Assembly (NCBI GenBank): GCA_040755055.1
Contig: JBFMBS010000016.1
Span: 31,526-95,525, forward strand
Direction: 5' to 3'
Length of the DNA stretch: 64,000 nt
From: DYJK01 sp040755055
GTDB taxonomy: Bacteria; Bacteroidota; Ignavibacteria; Ignavibacteriales; Melioribacteraceae
Shown here: one piece after another, positions 27,289 to 36,079 of the stretch
Layout: every line of letters begins with the position of its first letter
How positions within the stretch are numbered: the first letter of the stretch is position 1
Position numbers and translations under genes: made by a program
Notes under the pieces: generated by a model
Told to the model about the DNA's origin: nothing
Databases searched by the model: none
Seen by the model: only the letters and a program-made list of their open reading frames with translations

Positions 27289-27894
27289 TTATTCCTCAAT
27301 CTCATACAGTTTTTTCACAACCTCACTTAATGTAATCACATGTTTGTTGATAAAATTTTGTATGCCTCCGAACCAATCCAGAACTTCTTCTCTTTTCAAG
27401 GTTGTTGAGTCCCGGCTAACAATTATTCTATATGAACTAAAAGGATAATTTTGATAATCACTGTCTATCATATGATGAGAAGGATTCGTATGGATATAGT
27501 AAACCAGATTTTTAAGAGATTCTTCTCCATAAACAATTCTTCTCTTAAAGTTTTTTTGAAACAGATTACCTTTTCTAGCCTTCTGTTTGTTCAAAGCCAT
27601 CGAATAAGAAATAAAGAGTCTCTGGAATTGTTTGCTAACGGTTAAAGGATCATCTATGATAGGCATAATCAAAAAGTGAAAATGATTGGGTAGCAAACAG
27701 AAAGCATATGTATTAACAACATCATTCAAAAAATATTTATACCTTTTTAGAAAATACCTATAGTTCTCATCGGAATAAAAAAGCAAATTATTTGTTACAG
27801 ACTTATTATAAATATGATAAAACTGGTTAAGTATAAATGGCGGATGATAATTCTCTTTGATTTCTTCGGTTGTCATTTGCTTAAATGCTTCCAT
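27289..27894 (-). CDS. REP-associated tyrosine transposase (Y1/HUH, RAYT)
   Basis: A 201-aa single-domain Y1 transposase with the HUH motif 'LLPNHFHFLIMPI' at about residues 63-75 and the tyrosine motif 'LVYYIHTNPSHH'. The N-terminal 'NQFYHIYNKSV' is typical of the family. RAYTs are single-copy chromosomal transposases that act on REP/BIME-type palindromes. The gene appears intact. Its ATG at 27894 lies inside a perfect 36-bp palindrome (27883-27918) whose arm, AAGATGGAAGCATT, matches the 16-mer at the other edge of the gene with one G/A change. It is unrelated in function to the flanking tsaD and proline dehydrogenase. Confidence 0.92.
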   Translation of the reverse strand: MEAFKQMTTEEIKENYHPPFILNQFYHIYNKSVTNNLLFYSDENYRYFLKRYKYFLNDVVNTYAFCLLPNHFHFLIMPIIDDPLTVSKQFQRLFISYSMALNKQKARKGNLFQKNFKRRIVYGEESLKNLVYYIHTNPSHHMIDSDYQNYPFSSYRIIVSRDSTTLKREEVLDWFGGIQNFINKHVITLSEVVKKLYEIEE

Positions 27895-27918
27895 CTTTTT
27901 AAAAAGATGGAAGCATTT
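27883..27918. repeat. Perfect 36-bp palindrome at the transposase start, also ending the proline dehydrogenase gene
   Basis: Two 18-bp arms meet at 27900/27901 with no spacer, each reading AAATGCTTCCATC plus five T on its strand. The transposase ATG (27894-27892) lies within one arm. In the minus direction the palindrome begins four bases after the proline dehydrogenase stop and has a T-rich centre, so it could also act as a transcription stop. Confidence 0.92.
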
Positions 27919-27921
27919 TTG

Positions 27922-28821
27922 TCAGTTAAACGAAAAGATACTTTTAGTTATATGCCATGCCATATTAGGATTTTCTTGAAGCCGCCGAATAGAGTATTTA
28001 TACCAGTGCTCTCCAAAAGGAACATAGATCCTTATTTTATATCCATCGGAATTAATTCTGTCTCTTAATCTTTCTTTAACACCGTAGAGCATCTGAAATT
28101 CGAATTTATCCTTAGACAAATTTTTATTCTTAATCATCTCATAAGATTTATTTACTAAATAATCATCGTGCGTTGCAATGCCAACATAGTTGCCATGATC
28201 CAGCATATGGTCTAAAATTTCAATGAAGTTATCCCTTACTTCTTGGCGATTTTTGAAAGCAATTTCCTCCGGCTCTACATAGATGCCCTTACATAAACGA
28301 TAATTTGTTCCGTTCATCTGGGGTGAAGATACATCTGCCAGTGTTCTGCGCAAATAAGACTGAACAACTACACCTACATTATTGTACTTCGACTTCAATT
28401 TTTGGTAAAGTTCGATTATATCATCTGTCGTAGATGAATCTTCCATATCGATCCTTACAAAGTTATTGTAACCTTTCGCTTTCTCAAGAATCTCGGAAAC
28501 CTGGTTAAAGCAAAATTCTTTATCTATAACCAATCCTAGTTGTGTGGGTTTTAATGATAAGTTGGCGTTCAGGTTATTTTTTTTGATGGCATCAAGAACT
28601 TCAAAGCATTCGATCTTAGCTTTTTCGGATTCTTTCTTATTAGCAACAGCTTCTCCCAATACATCGATAGTCGCAACTATTCCTTTTCCATTCAATTCTT
28701 TTACAACTCTCACAGCATCTTCTAATTTTTCACCGGCTATATAACGTTTGGCAAAAATATGAACTACAGATTTTGGTAGTAATTTTACGAATGAAACAAT
28801 AAGAGTGTTGATTGGATTCAC
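27922..28821 (-). CDS. Proline dehydrogenase (monofunctional)
   Basis: A 299-aa FAD-dependent TIM-barrel enzyme oxidising proline to pyrroline-5-carboxylate and passing electrons to quinone. Visible motifs are 'RIDMEDSSTTDDIIELY', 'VVVQSYLRRT', 'YRLCKGIYVEPEEIAFK', 'GIATHD' and 'YVPFGEHWYKYSIRRLQENP', all matching PutA/ProDH. I chose GTG 28821 ('VNPINTLIVSFVKLLPK') because AAGGTG lies just upstream and family members start here; the longer frame to 28881 would need a TTG and adds residues unlike the family. No pyrroline-5-carboxylate dehydrogenase gene is nearby. Confidence 0.9.
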   Translation of the reverse strand: MNPINTLIVSFVKLLPKSVVHIFAKRYIAGEKLEDAVRVVKELNGKGIVATIDVLGEAVANKKESEKAKIECFEVLDAIKKNNLNANLSLKPTQLGLVIDKEFCFNQVSEILEKAKGYNNFVRIDMEDSSTTDDIIELYQKLKSKYNNVGVVVQSYLRRTLADVSSPQMNGTNYRLCKGIYVEPEEIAFKNRQEVRDNFIEILDHMLDHGNYVGIATHDDYLVNKSYEMIKNKNLSKDKFEFQMLYGVKERLRDRINSDGYKIRIYVPFGEHWYKYSIRRLQENPNMAWHITKSIFSFN

Positions 28822-28910
28822 AAGTGCACCTTTTCTGAAATTTGCGAATGTAAAATTAGATGAACATAGAAAAGAAGTCAAGGTAAGATACTGCTGTCCG
28901 AAATGCTGTT

Positions 28911-29519
28911 TTAATCCTGAGAGAGTGCTTTAATTATCTTGATAACGAATAACACTTTTTTTCCAAGACTCTTTTTGTTTGAATTATTCTCAACGATGAA
29001 ATCAGATAAAAGCTTTTTTCTTGTTTCGCTAATCTGGAACGACATTCTTTTCCTAACTTCTTCCACGTTTGTTCTATCGCGCTTAACTACTCTACCGATT
29101 CTAATTTTTTCATCAGCCGAAACAAGAATTATGTAATCAAAGAAGCCTTGAAATTTTGCTTCAAATATCAAAGCCGATTCAACAAAAACAACATTTGCGT
29201 TCTTTGCGTATTGTTTTATCAGTTCTTTTATTTTTTTAATTGTCGGCGGGTGGACAATTGAATTAATTTTATTTATCTGTGTCTTACTCGAAAAAATTTT
29301 CTTCGCTAAGTAACCGGTATTCAATTTTGTGCCGGAATAAGCTTCTTCCCCAAATTCTTTTTTCAATTTAATTTTTACGGAATTGTTTCCAATCATTATT
29401 TCTTTCGCAAGCAGATCAGAACGGATTACTTTGAATCCGTTTTGCTCTACAAAATCAGTAACAATCGATTTCCCTGAACCGATTCCGCCGGTAATTCCAA
29501 CTTTTAATATTTTCTTCAT
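28911..29519 (-). CDS. coaE: Dephospho-CoA kinase
   Basis: A 202-aa P-loop kinase with Walker A 'GITGGIGSGKS' at residues 8-18 and the family regions 'VIRSDLLAKEIM', 'VHPPTIKKI' and 'VFVESALIFEAKF'. It phosphorylates the 3'-hydroxyl of dephospho-CoA, the last step of coenzyme A synthesis. Length is normal. The 29-bp gap from rny contains a 7-bp-arm hairpin at 29525-29542. Confidence 0.92.
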   Translation of the reverse strand: MKKILKVGITGGIGSGKSIVTDFVEQNGFKVIRSDLLAKEIMIGNNSVKIKLKKEFGEEAYSGTKLNTGYLAKKIFSSKTQINKINSIVHPPTIKKIKELIKQYAKNANVVFVESALIFEAKFQGFFDYIILVSADEKIRIGRVVKRDRTNVEEVRKRMSFQISETRKKLLSDFIVENNSNKKSLGKKVLFVIKIIKALSQD

Positions 29520-29524
29520 ATAAA

Positions 29525-29542
29525 ACCCGCCTATTGGCGGGT
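29525..29542. repeat. Mini-hairpin ACCCGCC-TATT-GGCGGGT between rny and coaE
   Basis: A perfect 7-bp-arm palindrome in the 29-bp gap. It is followed on the minus strand by TTTTA, so a weak terminator is possible, but it also resembles the CCCGCC/GGCGGG hairpin inside the decayed tRNA-Leu copy at 38965-38984. Confidence 0.8.
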
Positions 29543-29548
29543 GGAAAT

Positions 29549-31117
29549 TTATTTAGCGTAAGAAATTTTTCTTACTTCTCTTATAACCATCACTTTAATT
29601 TGACCGGGGTATTCCATCTCTTCCTGGATTTTTTGAGCTATCTCGTAAGAGAGGCGATCCGCAACAACATCATCAATCTTATCCGGTTCAACTACTACTC
29701 TAACTTCTCTGCCAGCTTGAATAGCATAAGTTTTTGCCACACCTTCAAACGATTTTGCCAACGCTTCCAGATTCTCAAGACGCTTAACATAACTTTCAAG
29801 CGGTTCTCTTCTTGCACCGGGTCTTGCACCGCTTATGGCATCGGCAGCTTGCACTAATGCCGCTATTGGATGTTCCATTTCAATATCTTCGTGGTGACTT
29901 CCTACAGCATTAACAACAATCGGGTGCTCATTATATTTTTTGGTTAGTTCGTAGCCGAGTAAAGCATGCGGTCCTTCAACATCACGATCGATTGTTTTAC
30001 CGACGTCGTGTAATAATCCGGCGCGTTTAGCCAAATTGGTATCAAAACCAAGTTCAGCCGCCATAATTCCGGTGAGGTATGCAACTTCGATACTATGCTG
30101 CAGTAAATTTTGTCCGTAACTTGAACGATATTTCATCTTGCCGATATATTTTACTAATTCGGGATGAACACCGTGCAAGCCAAGTTGAATTAACGTATTC
30201 TCACCCTCTTTTTGAATTTCTTCATCGAGTTCTTGCTGAACTTTTTCAACTATCTCTTCAATTCTTGCCGGGTGAATTCTACCGTCTGCAATTAATCTTT
30301 CGAGTGATATTCGTGCTACTTCTCTTCTAAATTGATCGAAAGCAGAAAGGATAACGGCTTCGGGTGTGTCATCAACGATTACATCAACACCGGTAGCAGC
30401 TTCGAATGCACGGATATTTCTGCCCTCGCGACCAATTATTCTCCCTTTCATTTCATCATTTTGAATCTGAACAACCGAGACAGTTGATTCCACCGAATGA
30501 TCGACAGCAGTCCTTTGTATTGCCTGGATAACAATCCGCTGCGCCTCTTTCTTAGAATCTGCCTTTGCCTGATCTCTAATTTCTTTAATTGCTTGAGAAG
30601 CATCAGACTTAGCTTTGCTTATCATGTTTTCCATCAGCATTTTCTTTGCTTCATCGGATGTTAAACCGGCGGTCTTTTCCAGACGAATATTCTGCTCGGC
30701 AATCAGTTTATCGAGCTCCTGGGTTTTTCTTTCAAGATCATCCTTTTGTTGAAGAAGTGTTTTTTCTAAATCCTTGTTTACTTTTTCTTTTTGATTTACA
30801 ACATCATATTTTTTCTCGAGACTATCTTCCCTGGATTCAAGCTGCTTTTCAAAATTCTGAAGTTTTTGTTTTTTACTGTTTACTTCATTATCGAATTCTT
30901 GTTTCTTTTTCAGCCATTCATCCTTTACTTCAAGAAGTTTTTCCCGTTTTAAATGTTTAGCTTCTTTTTCAGCATCTTCAACAATTTTCTGTGCTTTATC
31001 TTTAGCGTTAGCGATATTGTTTTTACCGATTTTGGAATTAATAAACCATCCCAAAATAAAAGCTATAACTGCTGTACCCACAGCAATAATAATCACCATT
31101 AACAAATCCAACTGCAT
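29549..31117 (-). CDS. rny: Ribonuclease Y
   Basis: A 522-aa protein with an N-terminal TM helix (about 5-25), a long Lys/Glu-rich coiled coil (about 30-190), a KH domain ('GRIIGREGRNIRAFEAATGV') and an HD domain ('RAGLLHDVGKTIDRDVEG', with metal-binding His-Asp). This order is diagnostic of RNase Y, the membrane-bound endoribonuclease that starts mRNA decay. ATG 31117 has a strong GGAGG five bases upstream. It follows the 6S-like locus and zapA in the minus direction, an arrangement seen in related bacteria. Confidence 0.96.
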   Translation of the reverse strand: MQLDLLMVIIIAVGTAVIAFILGWFINSKIGKNNIANAKDKAQKIVEDAEKEAKHLKREKLLEVKDEWLKKKQEFDNEVNSKKQKLQNFEKQLESREDSLEKKYDVVNQKEKVNKDLEKTLLQQKDDLERKTQELDKLIAEQNIRLEKTAGLTSDEAKKMLMENMISKAKSDASQAIKEIRDQAKADSKKEAQRIVIQAIQRTAVDHSVESTVSVVQIQNDEMKGRIIGREGRNIRAFEAATGVDVIVDDTPEAVILSAFDQFRREVARISLERLIADGRIHPARIEEIVEKVQQELDEEIQKEGENTLIQLGLHGVHPELVKYIGKMKYRSSYGQNLLQHSIEVAYLTGIMAAELGFDTNLAKRAGLLHDVGKTIDRDVEGPHALLGYELTKKYNEHPIVVNAVGSHHEDIEMEHPIAALVQAADAISGARPGARREPLESYVKRLENLEALAKSFEGVAKTYAIQAGREVRVVVEPDKIDDVVADRLSYEIAQKIQEEMEYPGQIKVMVIREVRKISYAK

Positions 31118-31149
31118 AATACCTCCATTAAACGAAAAATATATATATA

Positions 31150-31371
31150 CCGCTTCTGCCGAATCTTATATAGGAAAAAGAACCCTTTCCCTATACAGTG
31201 CGGGAAACCGCCCGACGCTTTTTTCTTCCACTAGTCCCGGAACCGGGATCCCGATAAACCTATCAGCCGATAAGCAAGATCGGGATGAGGCCTGAAATAC
31301 ACGCCGTGAGCCGATAACCCTAAGGTTTTATAATGTTAGTTCTTTTTTTATAAAACGATCCGGCAGTGCGG
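31150..31371 (-). ncRNA. ssrS: Candidate 6S RNA between zapA and rny
   Basis: A 258-bp gap with no credible frame can form a long closed rod. On the minus strand the 5' segment 31371-31357 (CCGCACTGCCGGATC) pairs with the 3' segment 31165-31150 (GATTCGGCAGAAGCGG). Inside it, AAAAAGAAC pairs with GTTCTTTTT, leaving a large internal bubble containing 'CGGCGTGTATTTCAGGCC'. An apical part pairs ATCCCGAT with ATCGGGAT. This is the 6S layout, and 6S genes are commonly next to zapA. It is transcribed immediately after the zapA stop. A TCCCGG-AA-CCGGGA hairpin lies inside at 31235-31248. Assignment is structural, not by covariance search. Confidence 0.65.
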
Positions 31372-31375
31372 AAAA

Positions 31376-31675
31376 TTAGGATGGGGTTGACATAAATTTT
31401 GATTCAGTTAAAAGTAGCTTTATCTTCTTGATTTTGTCGGTGGCTTGTATGCTGAATTCTCTGAATTTATTTTTTTCCACAAAAAGGTCGTATGCTATAT
31501 TAAGTGCGGCAATTATCGCTATTGTATCTTTTGGCTGATCGGGTAATTCATCTCTTGTATCTTCCATCATACGATTTACATATTCAGCTAACTCAGCGGC
31601 TATTTCTTGATTTTCGACGAGTAAAGAATATTCTTTATCAAATATTTTTACTTTAAGCTTCTTTTTTTCTGTCAT
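31376..31675 (-). CDS. zapA: Cell division protein ZapA
   Basis: A 99-aa protein matching ZapA: an N-terminal beta region ('KVKIFDKEYSLLVENQE', 'LAEYVNRMMEDTRD') followed by a C-terminal helix predicted to form a coiled coil. ZapA binds and bundles FtsZ filaments at the division site. It is encoded 31 bases after a small coiled-coil protein and immediately before the 6S-like RNA. Length and order fit. Confidence 0.9.
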   Translation of the reverse strand: MTEKKKLKVKIFDKEYSLLVENQEIAAELAEYVNRMMEDTRDELPDQPKDTIAIIAALNIAYDLFVEKNKFREFSIQATDKIKKIKLLLTESKFMSTPS

Positions 31676-31706
31676 TTTATGTCAATTCCATCTTCGAACA
31701 TCACAA

Positions 31707-32021
31707 TTAAGAACGCAAATGATAGTCTATTTTAGCTACCAATTCGTTTATTTTACTTTTTAAAGCTTCTCGCTCCTCCAGTTTTAATGATTCAGTACCG
31801 AAAAGATTTTCTTCATTAAAAATATTTTTGGTTACCTTAGATTCAATTTCAGAAATTTTCTTTTTTAAGGTATCGTTTTCTTTTTCAAGTAAAGTGATTC
31901 TGTTATTTAGTGCCTGGTTGGCATCTAGCAATTCAGAACCTTTTTGAATAAAGTAATAAATTTGTTTCTCGAGAGCATTTAGCTCGTCAATAAACAAATC
32001 GTATTTAGATCCTTCTGCCAA
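31707..32021 (-). CDS. Small coiled-coil protein upstream of zapA (possible division protein)
   Basis: A 104-aa, highly charged protein with heptad-like Leu/Ile spacing ('ALNNRITLLEKENDTLKKKI' at about 38-57), predicted as a coiled coil, and no signal or TM helix. It starts at TTG 32021 immediately after the pheT stop and precedes zapA. Small coiled-coil proteins next to zapA are often division accessories similar in style to ZapB, but the sequence alone does not prove homology. Confidence 0.7.
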   Translation of the reverse strand: MAEGSKYDLFIDELNALEKQIYYFIQKGSELLDANQALNNRITLLEKENDTLKKKISEIESKVTKNIFNEENLFGTESLKLEEREALKSKINELVAKIDYHLRS

Positions 32022-34424
32022 TTATGCACCTCTAAGTTGTGCACCAAATGTTTTTTCGACAGTCTGGATAATTTTTCTAAATTCTTTATCAACTTCATCC
32101 TCAGTTAATGTTCTGCTTGAATCATAATATTCAAGTTGAAATGCTAAGGATTTTTTACCTTTACCTAAACTGTCACTTTGAAAGATATCAAATAACTTAA
32201 TCTGATGCAACAATTTAGAGCTAGCTTCTTTTATAACTCCTATAACCTTGTCCGATTCAATATCTTTATCTATAACAAAAGCCATGTCACGGTAAACTTT
32301 AGGAAACTTTAGTAACTCTTTAAATTTACGCTCCGGTTCTTGGATCAATTTCAGTAAATCCACATCAAGAATAGCTATAAACACTTCCTGGTTAATATCA
32401 AATAATTGTTGGAATTCAATTTTTGTTTTACCACCTATCCCGATCATCCCTGATTCGGTTGTAATGCCAAAACAATGTTCGGTAAACATATCAGTAATGC
32501 CATAGACCGTCTTAAATTGAGTTGAGTGGTAAAGTTTATTTAAAAAATTATCTACAGCACCTTTAAGATCAAAGATATCATCTCTTCTATCTTCTGCGTA
32601 CCATTCAGTTTCTATTTCTTTACCGGTGAGAGCAATAATAAGATGCTCCTTCTCGGTAAAATCACTAAACGATTCAATTTCGTCATCAGAAATTTTTTCG
32701 AATACTTTCCCTATTTCAAAAAATTTCAGATTCTTTTCATTAACCTTCAAATTATTCGAAACCGCTTGCAGCATACCCGGGAGTAATGATGGGCGCAGAT
32801 GCGACATCTCGGAGCTTTGAGGATTTAACATCTTTATCGGGTTACCAAACCTATAAGCAATGCTTTCCTTTACTAAAGAATTCGTCATTATTTCAAAAAA
32901 TCCGAGCGAAGTTAAAATATTCCTGACATTATCGTTAAAAGCAGATTGATCGATTTTATCTTCGAGTGTTGTACTCACCTTATTGATCTCCGGTATCAGG
33001 TCATAACCATAAATTCGTGCTACCTCTTCAATTAAATCAATTTCTCTTTCAATATCATGGCGGTAAGCCGGCACAATTACTTCAAGTCCTTCAGCATTTT
33101 CGGATTTAATCGTAAAGCCGAGATTCTTAAGAATACCAACAACATTTTGAGGTGACACACTATAGCCAAGAATTTTCTTGACCCGTGAATATCTAAGTCT
33201 TGCTGTTTTCAATGTAATGGGATTGGGGTAAGCATCAATTTCACCGGAAAGAATCTCCCCACCAGCCACTTCTTGCATCAATTGTGCAGCACGTCTTGCC
33301 GCCCACTGGGTGATATTGAAATCCGAACCACGCTCAAATCGGTAGGAAGCATCTGTTGATAAGCCAAGATGCTTAGCAGTCTTACGAACTGAAGATGGAT
33401 TGAAATAAGCGCTCTCAATCAATACATTTTTTGTTGATGACGTTACCTCAGAATTTTCTCCGCCCATCACACCGGCAATAGCTACCGGTTTTTCAGCATC
33501 ACAAATCATCAAGTCGGCAGATTTTAATGTTCTTTCTTTCGAATCTAACGTTGTAAACTTCTCATTTTCATTTGCTGATCTTACAACAATCTTCTTTCCG
33601 GCAAGATTATCAAGATCAAAAGCGTGTAGAGGTTGACCGATTTCGTATAAAACAAAATTTGTAACATCAACAACATTATTGATTGGCCTCAGCCCAATGC
33701 TTTTTAACTTTGTCTTCAGCCAGTCAGGTGATTCGCCTATTTTTACACCGGTTGCTACTTTGCCAATATATCGAGGACAATTAACCGAATCAATAATTTC
33801 AACCTTGGCATAATCCGATGATTTTTTTTGCGATTCTACAATCTTGATTGCGGGGAATTTTAATTCACGATTGAAAATTGCAGATAGATCTCTCGCTATT
33901 CCAATATGACTAAGCGCATCTGCGCGGTTGGGAGTTATTGCAATATCAAGGACAATATCATTTTGACCTATTGCATCGGCTAAACTTTTTCCAGTCTCAA
34001 TGTTTGAATCGAGAACCATTATCCCTTCGTGGTTATCGCTTAACCCCAATTCTTTTTCTGAACAGATCATCCCCGAAGATTGCTCACCACGAATTTTAGC
34101 TTTTGCTAATTTAATCCCTTCGGACGGTATGACTGCTCCAATCTTTGCGAATGCTACCTTTTGACCTTGTTCGACATTCGGTGCACCGCAAACAACATTG
34201 TGTTCACTTGTTCCATCATCAACTATGCAAACGGAAAGCTTATCGGCATTAGGATGTTTCTTTTTTTCTTTAACATAACCAACAACAAAATTCTCGAATG
34301 CTTTTGCTTGATCAATGACTTCTTCAACTTCTAAACCGGCAACAGAAAGTTTGTGAACGATCTCATCTAATGAAATCCCCGATAGGTCTATATAATCTCG
34401 CAACCAATTAATAGATATTTTCAT
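32022..34424 (-). CDS. pheT: Phenylalanyl-tRNA synthetase beta subunit
   Basis: An 800-aa PheT of full length: N-terminal region with 'ISINWLRDYIDLSGISLDEI', a tRNA-binding OB domain (about 40-150, with 'VVGYVKEKKKHPNADKLSVC'), B3/B4 editing domains ('ITPNRADALSHIGIARDLSA'), B5 domain and C-terminal ferredoxin-fold anticodon-binding domain ('VYRDMAFVIDKDI'). It forms the alpha2-beta2 enzyme with PheS. It lies 23 bases downstream of pheS. Confidence 0.97.
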   Translation of the reverse strand: MKISINWLRDYIDLSGISLDEIVHKLSVAGLEVEEVIDQAKAFENFVVGYVKEKKKHPNADKLSVCIVDDGTSEHNVVCGAPNVEQGQKVAFAKIGAVIPSEGIKLAKAKIRGEQSSGMICSEKELGLSDNHEGIMVLDSNIETGKSLADAIGQNDIVLDIAITPNRADALSHIGIARDLSAIFNRELKFPAIKIVESQKKSSDYAKVEIIDSVNCPRYIGKVATGVKIGESPDWLKTKLKSIGLRPINNVVDVTNFVLYEIGQPLHAFDLDNLAGKKIVVRSANENEKFTTLDSKERTLKSADLMICDAEKPVAIAGVMGGENSEVTSSTKNVLIESAYFNPSSVRKTAKHLGLSTDASYRFERGSDFNITQWAARRAAQLMQEVAGGEILSGEIDAYPNPITLKTARLRYSRVKKILGYSVSPQNVVGILKNLGFTIKSENAEGLEVIVPAYRHDIEREIDLIEEVARIYGYDLIPEINKVSTTLEDKIDQSAFNDNVRNILTSLGFFEIMTNSLVKESIAYRFGNPIKMLNPQSSEMSHLRPSLLPGMLQAVSNNLKVNEKNLKFFEIGKVFEKISDDEIESFSDFTEKEHLIIALTGKEIETEWYAEDRRDDIFDLKGAVDNFLNKLYHSTQFKTVYGITDMFTEHCFGITTESGMIGIGGKTKIEFQQLFDINQEVFIAILDVDLLKLIQEPERKFKELLKFPKVYRDMAFVIDKDIESDKVIGVIKEASSKLLHQIKLFDIFQSDSLGKGKKSLAFQLEYYDSSRTLTEDEVDKEFRKIIQTVEKTFGAQLRGA

Positions 34425-34447
34425 AATAAATAATTACTCCGGTTCAA

Positions 34448-35440
34448 CTAAAATTGTTTTAAGAATCGTATATCGCTGTCGAATAGAATTCTAATATCAT
34501 CAATTCCGTATTTTCGCATAGCAGTTCGTTCGATGCCCATACCGAAAGCATAGCCGGTATATTTTTCAGGATCGATACCGACATTTATAAAAACATTTGG
34601 ATCGACCATACCGCAGCCTAATACTTCAAGCCATCTCCCTTCTTTGCCTTTCGGCTGCCACCAAACATCCATTTCAGCGCTTGGTTCTGTGAATGGGAAA
34701 AAACTTGCTCTAAAACGATAGACAACATCTTTGCCAAAAAATTGTTTGAGGAATGCAACAAGAGTAGCTTTGAGTTCTGCAAACGTTACATCTGTATCCA
34801 CATACAAACCTTCAACCTGATGAAAGAGGCAATAACTTTTGGCGCTGATTACTTCGTTACGGTACACTTTACCGGGCATAATTGCCCTGATCGGCGGCTT
34901 CATATTTTGCATAACACGAATTTGTACCGGCGAGGTATGAGTCCGCAACACAAAATTCGGCGTAACAAAAAAAGTATCTTGCATATCACGTGCCGGGTGA
35001 TCATCCGCAAAGTTTAGTGCGGTAAAATTATTGTAATCCGATTCTAATTCAGGGCCCTCAAATAATGAGAAACCCAACCCTTTAAAAATATATTTGACCT
35101 CATCTAAAGTTTGAGTAATTAAATGTTTACTGCCGATCTGGTATGTTCTTCCCGGAAGGGTTAAATCAATATCCGATTGTTTCTGAAGATTTGTTCTGCT
35201 TTCAATTTCACTTTTTAGTGAATCGAATTTTCCCTGGATGTGGGTTTTAAGATTATTAAGCGATTGACCGACTAATTTCTTCTGATCATTGGATACTGAC
35301 TTGAAATCTTCAAAAAACCGGGTAAGAATTCCTTTACGGCTCAGATATTTTAGGCGCAGTTCTTCAAGGGAATTTAGGTCAGTTACTTTTGATAGGTCGT
35401 CATCAAAGTTATTTCGGGTTTCTGAAATTTTATCAAGCAT
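34448..35440 (-). CDS. pheS: Phenylalanyl-tRNA synthetase alpha subunit
   Basis: A 330-aa class II aminoacyl-tRNA synthetase alpha chain with an N-terminal coiled-coil arm, class II motif 2 region 'MPGKVYRNEVISAKSYCLFH' and motif 3 'GYAFGMGIERTAMRKYGI'. It charges tRNA-Phe together with PheT. ATG 35440 ('MLDKISETRNNF') is preferred over the in-frame TTG at 35455. The gap to rplT contains an 11-bp-arm stem-loop at 35467-35505 that could attenuate transcription into pheST. Confidence 0.95.
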   Translation of the reverse strand: MLDKISETRNNFDDDLSKVTDLNSLEELRLKYLSRKGILTRFFEDFKSVSNDQKKLVGQSLNNLKTHIQGKFDSLKSEIESRTNLQKQSDIDLTLPGRTYQIGSKHLITQTLDEVKYIFKGLGFSLFEGPELESDYNNFTALNFADDHPARDMQDTFFVTPNFVLRTHTSPVQIRVMQNMKPPIRAIMPGKVYRNEVISAKSYCLFHQVEGLYVDTDVTFAELKATLVAFLKQFFGKDVVYRFRASFFPFTEPSAEMDVWWQPKGKEGRWLEVLGCGMVDPNVFINVGIDPEKYTGYAFGMGIERTAMRKYGIDDIRILFDSDIRFLKQF

Positions 35441-35466
35441 AAGCAATCCCGACAATTTAAAGAAAT

Positions 35467-35505
35467 ACCCTCTCGAATTATTATCATATAATTTTTCGAG
35501 AGGGT
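35467..35505 (-). terminator. Stem-loop between rplT and pheS (terminator or attenuator)
   Basis: ACCCTCTCGAA and TTCGAGAGGGT form a perfect 11-bp stem with a 17-base loop in the gap after the rplT stop. On the minus strand it is followed by TATTTCTTT, a weak U-run. It may end the infC-rpmI-rplT transcript or partly attenuate pheST. Confidence 0.6.
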
Positions 35506-35510
35506 TATAA

Positions 35511-35858
35511 TTAATTCATTGCAAACTTAACAACATCAGCAAAGACTTGCGGATTTTCAACTGCAATAGAAGCTAATACTTTTCTATTAATTTCAATACC
35601 TTTTTTATTCAATAGGTTAATTAGCTTAGAATATGAAATTCCATTTTCTCTTGCCGCAGCATTTAATCTAACAATCCAAAGTGCGCGGTAAACTCTTTTT
35701 TTAAGTTTGCGATCTCTATAAGCATGAACAAGACCTTTTTCAACATGGTGTTTTGCAACGGTTAATACTTTGCTGCGCGCACCCCAGTATCCTTTAGCTT
35801 TCTTCAGTAATTTTTTACGCCTTGCTTTCGATGCTGCTGAATTAACTGAACGTGGCAT
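35511..35858 (-). CDS. rplT: 50S ribosomal protein L20
   Basis: A 115-aa L20 with the basic N-terminus 'SKARRKKLLKKAKGYWGARS' and the conserved 'ALWIVRLNAAARENGISYSK'. It binds 23S rRNA early in large-subunit assembly and in other bacteria also represses its own operon. It follows rpmI by 17 bases. Length is normal. Confidence 0.98.
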   Translation of the reverse strand: MPRSVNSAASKARRKKLLKKAKGYWGARSKVLTVAKHHVEKGLVHAYRDRKLKKRVYRALWIVRLNAAARENGISYSKLINLLNKKGIEINRKVLASIAVENPQVFADVVKFAMN

Positions 35859-35875
35859 ATTTTATTTTTCTCCGA

Positions 35876-36067
35876 TTATTGTAGCATTCTTTTTAATCTT
35901 TTTGAATCTGCCGTTGAAACTAAAACTCCCTTGCGAAGTTTTCTTTTTCTCTTGGTAGATTTTTTAGTAAGAATATGTGACTTATAAGCTTTGTTTCTTT
36001 TAATTTTTCCGGATCCGGTTTTTCTAAATGTTTTAGCGGCTCCTCTGTTACTTTTCATTTTGGGCAT
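35876..36067 (-). CDS. rpmI: 50S ribosomal protein L35
   Basis: A 63-aa very basic protein with 'MPKMKSNRGAAKTFRKTGSG' at the N-terminus and 'RKRKLRKGVLVSTADSKRLK' in the middle, typical of L35. It lies 12 bases after infC and 17 before rplT, the classical infC-rpmI-rplT operon. Confidence 0.98.
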   Translation of the reverse strand: MPKMKSNRGAAKTFRKTGSGKIKRNKAYKSHILTKKSTKRKRKLRKGVLVSTADSKRLKRMLQ

Positions 36068-36079
36068 TTCAACACCTAT

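Noticed and set aside
28822..28881. Longer N-terminus of proline dehydrogenase starting at TTG 28881
   Set aside because: Extra residues do not match the family, and GTG 28821 has a better ribosome binding site.
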